Assembly: GCA_049794535.1 (NCBI GenBank)
Contig: JBARCX010000156.1
Location: 1 to 9,425, forward strand
Length of the DNA stretch: 9,425 bases
Source: JBARCX01 sp049794535
Lineage (GTDB): Bacteria > Pseudomonadota > Gammaproteobacteria > Xanthomonadales > Rhodanobacteraceae
Direction: 5' to 3'
Both the position numbers and the translations under genes were made by a program. Shown in pieces: positions 1-6,676 of the stretch. The notes below the pieces were generated by a model. It searched no databases. It was not told the origin of the DNA and saw only the letters and a list, made by a program, of their open reading frames with translations. Each line of letters opens with the position of its first letter. Position 1 is the first letter of the stretch.

Positions 1-127
1 CCTTAAGTCCTCTCCGTTACGGCGCGTTGCGGTGTAGCGGCTGCGTATGACCGTAGAACGCGCCCTATCCATCTGGCGCCGCCCTACAGGCTCGTATCCC
101 ACATATCGCTATGAGCTTATAAGGCCA
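1..127. other. Non-coding left edge, no gene recognised
   Basis: No open frame with a convincing start, ribosome site or known protein signature is visible here, and no tRNA-like fold was found. The only structure noticed is an 8-bp inverted repeat, GGCGCGTT at 21-28 and AACGCGCC at 57-64, with a 28-nt loop, plus the short palindrome CTTATAAG near 115-122. The stretch could be the far end of an intergenic region whose gene lies outside the window. Confidence 0.5.
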
Positions 128-365
128 TTTCTTTGGGTTACGTTTCTTTGGGCCAGCAAAGAAAGGTGACTCGGACCCCGGAAGGGGTTCGAAACGCCCG
201 CTGCGTAAGCGGCACACTAGCGATAGCGCTCGGTTGTCGCGACCACACCACTGGGCGATTCGCTGCGCTCACCCCTTCGGGGCCGTCCTACGGACGTTCT
301 GCGCGCTTCGCGCTTGTCCTGCCTGCGCAGGGACGACAAGCGAAAAGCGTCAGCGCAGGCGCTGA
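128..365. repeat. Hairpin-rich intergenic repeat-like block
   Basis: The block opens with TTTCTTTGGG twice in direct orientation (128-137, 143-152). The second copy forms a hairpin with CAAAGAAA (arms 143-150 and 157-164). Further hairpins are: ACCCC/GGGGT (175-179, 184-188); CCGCT/AGCGG (198-202, 208-212); CCCC-TTC-GGGG (272-282); CGTCC-TAC-GGACG (284-296); GCGCG-CTT-CGCGC (301-313); CGCTTGTC/GACAAGCG (311-318, 335-342) enclosing the palindrome CCTGCGCAGG (322-331); and TCAGCGC/GCGCTGA (350-356, 359-365). From memory, the TTTCTTTGGG...CAAAGAAAG opening resembles a repeat scattered between genes in Xanthomonadales and relatives, often mis-annotated as small basic ORFs. Family membership is recollection; the hairpins are read directly. 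It lies beyond the terminator of the exported-protein gene. Confidence 0.6.
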
Positions 366-402
366 TCGGTAGGCGGTCGAAACTGCGCTCCAACAGCCAG
401 AC

Positions 403-427
403 AAAAAAATGGCCCCTTGCAGGGCCA
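403..427 (-). terminator. Rho-independent terminator of the exported-protein gene
   Basis: On the minus strand the sequence is a GC stem GGCCC/GGGCC extended by a U-G pair, closed by a GCAA (GNRA) tetraloop (stem-loop 411-426), followed by A and then seven T (403-409). It starts about 30 nt past the stop codon of the minus-strand gene ending at 456. This is a textbook intrinsic terminator in position, stem composition and T-tract. Confidence 0.9.
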
Positions 428-455
428 AGATCGTGCAGTTTCGGTACTCGGTGAT

Positions 456-821
456 TCACCAGGTGCGCACGTCGGCAACGCTGACGGTGAAGTTCTGCAT
501 TTCGGACTGATAGCGGAATAGACGGCCGAGGTCGAAATCCACCGACTGACCCGGAGCGATGTTCGAGGTGCCGGCGGGCCAGCCTTGTTTGCTCTGTACC
601 ACGCCACCGCTGGCATCCTTGGCTTCGATCTTTACCTGTGCAGCGGCAGCCGTGGCGCAGTGGTTCACCAGCTGGCCGCTGAGGCTCAAGCGTAGCGAGC
701 TACCGCTGCCACCGGCGGGCTTCATCTTGAAGTTCTCGACCGTGAAGTCGCTGGCGGAGCAGGCTGCGTGTGCGCTCAGTGGGATGAGTAGGAAGAGAGC
801 GGAGGCGAGCAGTTTTTTCAT
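456..821 (-). CDS. Small secreted/periplasmic protein, FxLYD-like, function unknown
   Basis: A 121-residue protein. It has a clear Sec signal peptide: K2 K3, a hydrophobic core at about residues 4-15, and the cleavage motif A-H-A ending at residue 19. The C at 21 does not sit in a lipobox, so a soluble periplasmic or secreted form is expected rather than a lipoprotein. The mature part of about 100 residues has two cysteines (C21, C55) that could form a disulfide. Its pattern (G-x-L-x-N at 49-53, alternating beta strands, a PGQSVDF turn near the end of the strand set, a final strand FTVSVADV) resembles the FxLYD immunoglobulin-like fold. That fold match is an inference from pattern. No strong Shine-Dalgarno sequence is seen before the ATG at 821, but the signal peptide fixes the start well. 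It is followed by its own terminator and is 110 bp from the transporter gene, so it may be transcribed alone. Confidence 0.8.
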   Translation of the reverse strand: MKKLLASALFLLIPLSAHAACSASDFTVENFKMKPAGGSGSSLRLSLSGQLVNHCATAAAAQVKIEAKDASGGVVQSKQGWPAGTSNIAPGQSVDFDLGRLFRYQSEMQNFTVSVADVRTW

Positions 822-894
822 GGGAGGGAGTCCATCCGGGCTAGAGAGGCGGTAATAGTGTCGACACGCTCTACATCGGCAGCTGCGTATGGAT

Positions 895-914
895 CTTTAG
901 AGCCTGCTCGAAAG
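895..914 (-). terminator. Imperfect hairpin downstream of the EamA gene
   Basis: The arms CTTT-A-GAGC and GCTC-G-AAAG (one internal mismatch, 2-nt loop) lie 18-37 nt beyond the stop of the transporter gene at 932. There is no T-tract, so any terminator role is weak or Rho-assisted. The placement between two minus-strand genes is the main argument. Confidence 0.3.
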
Positions 915-931
915 CCTCGCGTAACGGGCAT

Positions 932-1912
932 TCACTCGTCGATGATTGTTGCCTCGCTATGGCCGGGCACAGCCTCGGGTTTGACGCGTACGGCCCAGAT
1001 CACCCCGATGACCAATAGGGTGACGCCGAACAGGGTTTGTGGTTCAGGCATTTTGCCGCGCAGGATGAAGGCGTAGGTCAAGGCGGCCAGGGTCTCGAAC
1101 ACAATTAATTGCCCGGCTAGTGCGGTCGGCAGGCGCTGGCTGGCTTCGTTCCAGCATAGGCTTCCCAGCCAGGAGGCGAACAAGCCGATGGCGACCATCA
1201 GGGCAATGAAATATGCCGGGCGTGGCCCGGTAGGCATCGCGAAGTGGTGGCCACTGATGGCCATGCCGGCCCACAAAATAACGTAACCCAGGAATGCCAG
1301 CGGTAGGGTGGCGACGCCTTGTGCCGTGGCCCAGGTGCGCGGGCTGCGGTCAACATGATGGCGTAGCCAGTCGGCATTGCGCAGCGGATACCAGGTCCAG
1401 CAGGCGACGGATATAAATGCGAGCAAGGCGCCGGTAGCGTAGCGGGTGAGATCGGCGTGTGTATCGCTGCGTAGTGCGTTTAATTCGACCTGATTCACGC
1501 AGGCGATGCCGACAGCAATCAACACGAGCGAAGGTGCGAGTCGCGCCCATGGCAAGCGGCCGTCGCGCTTGGCATTGCGCAGGTTGGCGGATATCGCGAT
1601 GACCACCGGCAGGGTACCGATGATCATCGTGGGCAGTGGCCCACCTGCGCGCTGGATGGCGCTGGCCAGGCATAGGTAATAGAGCAGGCCGCCGACGGCG
1701 GCGAGCTTGCTTGCTTCCAGCCAATCAGCGCGGTTTAGTTGGCGCAAGGCATTGCGGTCGAACCATGCCAGTGGCAGTGCGATTAACCCGAAGGCCAGGT
1801 AGCGGCCGACCGAAAGCAGCGCGGGCGGGTATTCCGGCAATAAGAGCGGCGCGATGAAAACCAGCCCCCACATCAGGCCGGCAGCGAATGCATAGAGTGT
1901 TCCTGTCCACAT
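932..1912 (-). CDS. DMT superfamily transporter, EamA family
   Basis: A 326-residue integral inner-membrane protein built almost entirely of hydrophobic helices, consistent with ten membrane segments in two EamA repeats. The first begins at the N-terminus (about 4-25, 30-51, 67-87, 93-111, 123-142); the second runs from about residue 157 to 310. Features usual for the family are the W-G-L-V-F stretch at 15-19, the R37-Y38 that starts the second helix, and the T-L-P-V-V-I helix (100-105). EamA proteins are metabolite/drug transporters, often exporters of amino acids or related compounds; the substrate cannot be read from sequence. The C-terminal tail is short and acidic. The ATG at 1912 has no obvious ribosome site. 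The gene follows an AraC regulator on the same strand after 62 bp. A local regulator next to a DMT exporter is a common arrangement, so the AraC protein may control it. Confidence 0.88.
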   Translation of the reverse strand: MWTGTLYAFAAGLMWGLVFIAPLLLPEYPPALLSVGRYLAFGLIALPLAWFDRNALRQLNRADWLEASKLAAVGGLLYYLCLASAIQRAGGPLPTMIIGTLPVVIAISANLRNAKRDGRLPWARLAPSLVLIAVGIACVNQVELNALRSDTHADLTRYATGALLAFISVACWTWYPLRNADWLRHHVDRSPRTWATAQGVATLPLAFLGYVILWAGMAISGHHFAMPTGPRPAYFIALMVAIGLFASWLGSLCWNEASQRLPTALAGQLIVFETLAALTYAFILRGKMPEPQTLFGVTLLVIGVIWAVRVKPEAVPGHSEATIIDE

Positions 1913-1974
1913 GGGCTTAGCGTGGACGATCTGAGTACGGGCGTCTTGTACCAGATTGCGATAAACCTACAGAT

Positions 1975-2799
1975 TCAGCGGCAAACCTGCCGTTGATAAC
2001 GCGCGGGTGTCACACCGTATCGACGCATGAAGGCGCGCGTCAGATGAGCCTGATCCGTCATACCTGCCGCTGCAGCGACCTGGGCAGGTGGCTCGCCCGC
2101 AGTGAGGCGTCGCTTCGCTTCGGCGAGTCGAAATGCCATCAGCATTTGTTGTGGCGAAACGTCGTACTGCGCCTGGAACATGCGTAGAAAGTGGAACGGA
2201 CTGAGTCCAGCGACGGCGGCCAGTTCGTTGAGCGTGAGGCGGTTGGCCAGGTGTGCATGCAGATAGTCGATCACCGGTGTGAAGCGTGCGGCTCGGTCGG
2301 CCTGTGCTGCACGAGGCACGCGGGCGTGCTGGCGAAATTGGCCGAGCAGGGAAAACAGCAGGCTGTCGAAAGCCAGCGGCTCGTCGGCTTGCCATAACGC
2401 GTTGAGCAGTGCGGTGACGCGGCGTGCACTGGGCATGTCTTCGCGCACCACGTCACCAAACCACCAGCCGGGTTCGCCGGTAACTTCCTCGATGGCAGCC
2501 TGCTCGATGTACAGCATGCGGTAATGCCAGCCGTTCTCGGTTTCGGCGCGACCGGTATGCAGCTCATCGGGATTCATCATCACGACGGAGTCGGGTGGGG
2601 CTAGGTGATCAGCTCCGCGATAGCGGAAACGTTCCACCCCTGATTCGATGGCGCCGAGACCAAAGCCGTCGTGACTGTGCATGTCGAATGCATGCCGCAC
2701 GATATGCGCGCGGTAGAGCTCGATGCCTGCGCGATGCACTGGGTGCCGAAACTCCGCGGAATCCCGTAGATGGTCGAATTGGCCTGGTACGCCTTGCAT
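1975..2799 (-). CDS. AraC-family transcriptional regulator with N-terminal cupin
   Basis: A 274-residue one-component regulator. The N-terminal half is an AraC-type cupin sensor: H41-S-H43-D with the following glycines (G45, G47, G49), then M75-N-P-D-E-L-H81 as the second cupin motif. The C-terminal ~100 residues carry the paired helix-turn-helix DNA-binding domain. HTH1 is about 188-210 (LTLNELAAVAGLSPFHFLRMF); HTH2 is about 238-259. It ends in the conserved YGVTPARYQR pattern. The effector is unknown; cupin AraC proteins usually bind small metabolites. The start at 2799 has no strong Shine-Dalgarno sequence, but the upstream Nudix gene stops only 21 bp away, so read-through of ribosomes is possible. 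The most likely target by context is the downstream EamA transporter, an inference from neighbourhood only. Confidence 0.9.
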   Translation of the reverse strand: MQGVPGQFDHLRDSAEFRHPVHRAGIELYRAHIVRHAFDMHSHDGFGLGAIESGVERFRYRGADHLAPPDSVVMMNPDELHTGRAETENGWHYRMLYIEQAAIEEVTGEPGWWFGDVVREDMPSARRVTALLNALWQADEPLAFDSLLFSLLGQFRQHARVPRAAQADRAARFTPVIDYLHAHLANRLTLNELAAVAGLSPFHFLRMFQAQYDVSPQQMLMAFRLAEAKRRLTAGEPPAQVAAAAGMTDQAHLTRAFMRRYGVTPARYQRQVCR

Positions 2800-2820
2800 G
2801 GGCGGATCATCGCATAGGCG

Positions 2821-3414
2821 TTATGTGAGTCGCGTTAGCTTTTTTGCGTGCTCGAGAAACCACAACCCTGCGAATAGCTTCGGGTCGATCGAATAGCCTT
2901 CGGCAGCGCGGGCGAACAACCAGTCGCCGGCTTGGTGACGGGGGACTTCGTGCACCACGATGTTCTCGCTTTCATCGCCGCCGCCGGGGCCGACTTTGAC
3001 CAGATCCCAGGCGCGCACGAAGGCGATGATTTCTGTACTCATGCCGGAAGACGATGGCCCCTCGTGGATGAATTCCAGGTGCCCACAGCGGTAACCGGTT
3101 TCCTCTTCCAGCTCGCGTTGCGCAGCCAGCAGCGTGCCCTCATCGGCTTGCGCGGCCAGATCACCGACCAGGCCGGCCGGCATCTCGATGGTGCGCTGCT
3201 GAATGGGTACGCGGTATTGCTCGACGAATAGAATGCAGTCTTCCGGCGTGACCGCCACGATGATCACCGCGCCACCAGGATTATTGCGCTCAGCGAACTC
3301 CCAACGGCCGCGCTTGCGTAGGCTCAGCCAGCGGCCTTGATAGAGCGTTTCCACCGGGGCGTTGGCGTCGGTGGGGATATGGCTAGCAAGTGGGTTCATT
3401 GATTCGGGCACCAT
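2821..3414 (-). CDS. Nudix hydrolase, ADP-ribose pyrophosphatase type
   Basis: A 197-residue protein that should hydrolyse a nucleoside diphosphate linked to another group, most likely ADP-ribose or a similar nucleotide sugar, in the cytoplasm. The Nudix box is clear: P79-A-G81, E92, and R100-E-L-E-E104-E105-T-G107. The glutamates at 101, 104 and 105 are the expected Mg2+ ligands. After the box comes P120-SSSGMSTE128, which matches the ADPRase-like signature region. The spacing from G81 to E92 is ten residues rather than the usual five, meaning a short loop insertion in the box. An ATG at 3399 (M6) is an alternative start. The ATG at 3414 lies inside an 11-bp inverted repeat, which makes the downstream start at least as likely (192 residues). 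The gene is 21 bp upstream of the AraC gene and probably co-transcribed with it. Confidence 0.88.
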   Translation of the reverse strand: MVPESMNPLASHIPTDANAPVETLYQGRWLSLRKRGRWEFAERNNPGGAVIIVAVTPEDCILFVEQYRVPIQQRTIEMPAGLVGDLAAQADEGTLLAAQRELEEETGYRCGHLEFIHEGPSSSGMSTEIIAFVRAWDLVKVGPGGGDESENIVVHEVPRHQAGDWLFARAAEGYSIDPKLFAGLWFLEHAKKLTRLT

Positions 3415-3435
3415 CGGTAATCTGCCGATGGTGCC
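3407..3435. repeat. Perfect 11-bp inverted repeat at the Nudix start
   Basis: GGCACCATCGG (3407-3417) and CCGATGGTGCC (3425-3435) are exact reverse complements separated by the 7-nt TAATCTG. On the minus strand it lies about 70 nt after the ClC stop and overlaps the first possible Nudix ATG (3414), just before the second one (3399). There is no T-tract after it on either strand. It may be a 5'-UTR hairpin, a dyad operator, or a Rho-dependent stop/processing stem for the upstream ClC message. Confidence 0.6.
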
Positions 3436-3505
3436 GTGTCTGTATGACGCCTACAACCGCTGTGGTGAGCGGGCTTGTCGACCCCGATCTGAGGTCGGCA
3501 TGGTG

Positions 3506-5365
3506 TTAAGCCGTCCCGCCTGCGATGGGCTTCGAGCCAAGATGACGAGAAACCCGACGCGCTTCGCGCAACCGTTGCGCATGGGCTGCCAGCAGATCGC
3601 CGCGGGTAAGCATGCCGACCATGCGGCTCGGGTCGTCTTTGCTGAGCACAACGAGTCGGCCGACATCGGCTTCGACCATGTGATCGGCCGCTTCGCGTAG
3701 CGTGTGGTGTTCTTGAACGGCCAGCAGCGAACGGCGAACGAGCGAGCCAACCGTTGCATCGTCGGATGTCGTAGGGTCGAGCAGATCCCTGCGGGTGACC
3801 ACGCCGAGCAGTTGGTTGTTGTCGCTCAACACCGGGAAGCCTTGATGCTTGGCAGAGGCGCTGCCTGCACCCAACCATTGGCGAACTTCGGACAGAGACT
3901 GGTCAGCTCGCAAACTCACCACCTCGCGGCTGCATGCATCGCGCACGTAGATCTGATCGAGATAATCGGCGGCGTAATCCGACGGAACACGCACGCCACG
4001 CCGCACGATTTTCTCGGTCATGATGGTGTTGCGCATCATCAGGCCCGAAATCAGGTAGGCCGCGGCGCAAGCACCCAGCAAGGGCAGCAAGCCGTGGGGC
4101 TGCTGGGTGGTTTCGAAGGCGAATACCACTGAGGTCAAAAAGGCGCGTGAGGCACCGGCGAAAATCGCCGCCATGCACACCAGCGCCGCCATGCGTGGAT
4201 CGACATGCAGCCAAGGCGCCCATGTGACCAGCAGGATGCCCATCGCACCGCCCAATGCCCCGCCGATCGTGAATAGTGGTGCCAACGTACCGCCCGAGGT
4301 GCCGCTGCCGAGTGCTACCGACCAGGACAAAAGCTTGAGCAGACAGAGTGAGATCATGCCGGCAAGGCTGAGCTGGCCCGCGAGCACTGCAGCGATATTG
4401 CTATAGCCCACGCCTAGCGTGAGCGGCATGAAGTAGCCGACCACGCCGACCACGATGCCGCCTATGGCGGGCCACCACATCCAGTGGATCGGCAACTTCT
4501 CGAATCCATCTTCGATGGCATAGGTGAGCTTGGTAACGCCTACGCTCACTATGCCCACCAGCAGCCCCAGCAAGACGTAGGTGGCAATCGCGGGTAGGCC
4601 GGGAGAGGCGAGGCCCGGTAACGGGAACATCGGCTCGTTGCCTTCGAGCACATAACGCACACCGGTGCCGATGACGGCAGCCAGTGCGACGGGAATCAAT
4701 GAGCGTGCGCGACGCTCGAACAACAGCAGCTCGATCGACAGCAGCACAGCAGATACCGGTGCGGAGAACACCGCCGCCATACCGGCTGCCGCACCGGCAG
4801 CAAGCAGCGTTTTACGCTCATCGGCGGTTACATGCAGGAGCTGGCCGAGCAGAGAGCCGAGTGCGCCGCCGGTGGCAATGATCGGGCCTTCCGCGCCAAA
4901 CGGACCACCGGTGCCGATGGCGATGGCCGACGATACGGGCTTGAGCCAAGTCAGCCGGGGCGGAATGCGGCTCTCATTGAGCAGCACCTGCTCCATGGCT
5001 TCGGGAATGCCGTGACCACGGATCGCACGCGAACCCCAGCGCGCCATGACGCCAACGATAAGTCCGCCGATAACCGGTACCAGGATCACCCACAGGCCAA
5101 GGTGATTGCCCGCTGGGCTGCTGAAATCGAAGCTCACGCGACCATAGAACGCGAGGTTGGTGAAGAACCCGATCAGTGCCGTGAGCAGGCGCGCGACCAG
5201 TGCCACTGCCGCACCCAGCACCATGGCCAGGCAGGCGATCCAGAACACGCGACCATCCAATGGCCGGAATTGCCGTGGCATATGTGCAGCAGAAAGCGTT
5301 GCGTCCAACGAGGGCGCAAGCGGAAGCGCCGCACGGGTGTGCGGTTCAGTGGTCTTCTCGTGCAT
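3506..5365 (-). CDS. ClC family chloride channel/transporter with two CBS domains
   Basis: A 619-residue membrane protein moving Cl- or another halide across the inner membrane. The ClC core occupies about residues 38-445. Signature motifs are G117-H-G-I-P121 (GSGIP position), G157-A-E159-G-P161 (GREGP position, with the gating glutamate E159 kept) and G353-S-G-x-S-G-G-T-L-A-P363 (GGIFAP position). The C-terminal cytoplasmic part (about 467-600) holds two CBS domains, which usually bind adenine nucleotides and regulate the pore. Aligned by eye to E. coli ClcA, the inner proton glutamate E203 is L213, the central Tyr445 is P423 and Ser107 is H118. The 2 Cl-/H+ exchange mechanism therefore cannot be assumed. 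The ATG at 5365 has no clear ribosome site; M29 is a weaker alternative. A polar N-terminal tail of about 38 residues precedes the first helix. The gene lies 183 bp after the SPFH gene and 91 bp before the Nudix gene. Confidence 0.92.
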   Translation of the reverse strand: MHEKTTEPHTRAALPLAPSLDATLSAAHMPRQFRPLDGRVFWIACLAMVLGAAVALVARLLTALIGFFTNLAFYGRVSFDFSSPAGNHLGLWVILVPVIGGLIVGVMARWGSRAIRGHGIPEAMEQVLLNESRIPPRLTWLKPVSSAIAIGTGGPFGAEGPIIATGGALGSLLGQLLHVTADERKTLLAAGAAAGMAAVFSAPVSAVLLSIELLLFERRARSLIPVALAAVIGTGVRYVLEGNEPMFPLPGLASPGLPAIATYVLLGLLVGIVSVGVTKLTYAIEDGFEKLPIHWMWWPAIGGIVVGVVGYFMPLTLGVGYSNIAAVLAGQLSLAGMISLCLLKLLSWSVALGSGTSGGTLAPLFTIGGALGGAMGILLVTWAPWLHVDPRMAALVCMAAIFAGASRAFLTSVVFAFETTQQPHGLLPLLGACAAAYLISGLMMRNTIMTEKIVRRGVRVPSDYAADYLDQIYVRDACSREVVSLRADQSLSEVRQWLGAGSASAKHQGFPVLSDNNQLLGVVTRRDLLDPTTSDDATVGSLVRRSLLAVQEHHTLREAADHMVEADVGRLVVLSKDDPSRMVGMLTRGDLLAAHAQRLREARRVSRHLGSKPIAGGTA

Positions 5366-5465
5366 CGTCGGCGCGCTCGGCGTAAAGAGGGGTGAAGCTG
5401 CGCAAGGTTACGCGGATACGCGCTCAGTAGCTGGCTGGAAAATGAATGGCGAAAGCAACCGGTGC

Positions 5466-5480
5466 CAGACGTGTCGTCTG
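5466..5480. repeat. Short hairpin CAGACG-TGT-CGTCTG
   Basis: A perfect 6-bp inverted repeat with a 3-nt loop in the leader between the SPFH and ClC genes, 19 bp from a larger hairpin (5499-5526). The two may be a paired structure in the ClC leader. No T-tract follows. Confidence 0.4.
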
Positions 5481-5498
5481 CTGCGAGTCGGGCGTCAT

Positions 5499-5526
5499 TA
5501 TTGGGGGCATTTACGTGCCCCCAATA
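5499..5526 (-). terminator. Strong 11-bp hairpin downstream of the SPFH gene
   Basis: TATTGGGGGCA (5499-5509) and TGCCCCCAATA (5516-5526) pair perfectly around the 6-nt loop TTTACG, starting about 22 nt past the stop codon of the SPFH gene. The stem is long and GC-rich at its core, as in an intrinsic terminator. On the minus strand it is followed by ATGACG rather than a T-tract, so it is either a T-poor terminator, a 3'-end stabilising stem, or an intercistronic structure separating SPFH from ClC expression. Confidence 0.5.
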
Positions 5527-5548
5527 TGCTGATCTTTCCCGGTAGATG

Positions 5549-6457
5549 CTATTTCGGAGAGTCACCCTTGTCGCGTAAATCGACGAGCGGTGTGCCGCCG
5601 GAAGTCACTTGCGGGAGTATTCCATTCCAACGCTGTAGGCCATAGAAGTGCGCGTACTCCGGATTGCCTTTGAGTGCTGTGCCAACAGATTCGATGGCTT
5701 TGGCCTGTGCATCTGCCTCGACGACGATAGCTTCGGCTTTACCCTTCGCGGTTTCCACCGCGGCCTGCGCCTCGGCACCAGCCGTTACGGTTTTCTGCTC
5801 GCCCTCGAATTTCTTTTTCTGCACCGTGTTCTCAGCTTCAACCGCTTCCGCTTTGGCGCGCACGGCAGCCTCAATGGATTGATCGAAGACGGGCGAGTAA
5901 TGGATGCCGGTCAACTGCACGTCAATGACGTCGACGCCGAACAGGCGATTTAGCGCCTCGCCAATTTCCTTCTTCATTTGAAGGGTGATCTGCGATCGTT
6001 GATCGGAAATCGTCAGCGTGTTGTAGCGAGCAAATGCGGCCAGAGCCCGGTCACGCACCACGGGGAGTAGCGTTTGCTCAATATCGACATTGCCCGCGCG
6101 CCCTACGTGGTACAGCAGGTTGAGTACGGCACCACTCGGAATTTGATAGATGACACTTACATCGAGCGTGACGATTTGATTGTCGTTCGTGTAAACCTGC
6201 AATCCGCTCAGCGTGTAGAGCGATCGACTTGTTTGCAGACGATCGACATCTTCGAGAAACGGCACCTTCAGGTGCATGCCGGTGGTGAGTGGCATCTGCG
6301 TCATTACGGTGCCACCCATCCAGCGGACACCAGCTTCCTCACTCGGTGAGACCACAAAAACGCTGCTGGAGAGCGCGGCCGCTACGACAACAGCAATAAC
6401 GGCAGTACGAATACCCAATCGATTAGTAAGGCTGTTTGCAAAGTCTGGAGCTTTCAC
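5549..6457 (-). CDS. Prohibitin/SPFH (Band 7) domain membrane protein
   Basis: A 302-residue protein anchored by one N-terminal helix (about residues 15-36). It has an SPFH/Band 7 domain (about 36-195) in which the beta-rich region with T-N-D-N-Q at 90-94 and V-T-L-D-V at 96-100 is typical. A long Ala/Glu/Lys coiled-coil region follows (about 192-260), and the C-terminal end W277-N-G-I-L-P282 corresponds to the W-D/N-G-x-x-P motif of prohibitins. Such proteins form ring assemblies in the inner membrane, often partner with membrane proteases such as FtsH, and organise membrane microdomains. The start is GTG at 6457, well supported by AGGGGAT (6464-6470) with 6-nt spacing. No NfeD-type protease partner is adjacent. 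The next gene downstream, ClC, is separated by a 183-bp leader with a strong hairpin, so the two are probably not tightly co-expressed. Confidence 0.9.
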   Translation of the reverse strand: MKAPDFANSLTNRLGIRTAVIAVVVAAALSSSVFVVSPSEEAGVRWMGGTVMTQMPLTTGMHLKVPFLEDVDRLQTSRSLYTLSGLQVYTNDNQIVTLDVSVIYQIPSGAVLNLLYHVGRAGNVDIEQTLLPVVRDRALAAFARYNTLTISDQRSQITLQMKKEIGEALNRLFGVDVIDVQLTGIHYSPVFDQSIEAAVRAKAEAVEAENTVQKKKFEGEQKTVTAGAEAQAAVETAKGKAEAIVVEADAQAKAIESVGTALKGNPEYAHFYGLQRWNGILPQVTSGGTPLVDLRDKGDSPK

Positions 6458-6676
6458 GCAGTGATCCCCTGGGATGAAGACGGTGCAGCAATGATGGCTA
6501 ACGAATAAGAGGTGTTATCCCCCGATTTATCGGTTATCCACGCGGACGAGCTAACTTGTAGCGCTTACGGTTGACGATGGTCTTTCGTATATCGCTTCTG
6601 TTGCTTGACACGCTGCCGACCAGGGGTGGACACGACGAATAGCACCGTTTAGTTAGGTGCTGGACTTATGAGCTTG
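6458..6676. other. Intergenic leader upstream of the SPFH gene
   Basis: No gene is supported here. It should contain the promoter of the minus-strand SPFH gene, but no convincing -35/-10 pair was found. A direct repeat GTTATCC (6514-6520 and 6533-6539, 19 bp apart) flanks the dyad CCGAT-TT-ATCGG (6522-6533), a possible operator. A TTGACA at 6605-6610 on the plus strand has no matching -10. Confidence 0.45.
6464..6470 (-). promoter_or_regulatory. Ribosome binding site for the GTG start of the SPFH gene
   Basis: The minus-strand sequence is AGGGGAT, six nucleotides before GTG at 6457. It decides the non-ATG start, placing a short polar segment before the membrane helix as expected for the family. 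Confidence 0.75.

Noticed and set aside
133..372. Open frame of 79 codons on the plus strand over the hairpin block, and an 80-codon frame opposite it (217-459)
   Set aside because: Starts are TTG or unsupported, the composition is Arg/Ser/Gly-rich, and the sequence is made of nested hairpins; best explained as a by-product of the repeat.
858..867. 10-bp palindrome GTGTCGACAC upstream of the exported-protein gene
   Set aside because: Single short dyad; a possible operator but nothing else supports it.
1967..2395. 142-codon minus-strand frame inside the AraC gene
   Set aside because: Out-of-frame with the intact AraC helix-turn-helix domain; Arg/Ser/Pro-rich shadow.
4832..5395. 187-codon plus-strand frame opposite the ClC gene
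   Set aside because: Antisense to the ClC N-terminal half, with low-complexity His/Arg/Ala composition; no recognisable motif.
6534..6542. TTATCCACG, one mismatch from a DnaA box
   Set aside because: A single site with only a partial second copy nearby and no origin genes (dnaA, dnaN, parAB) in the window; chance is likely.
6605..6610. Perfect -35 hexamer TTGACA on the plus strand
   Set aside because: No -10-like hexamer at 16-18 bp and no plus-strand gene follows until pntA.
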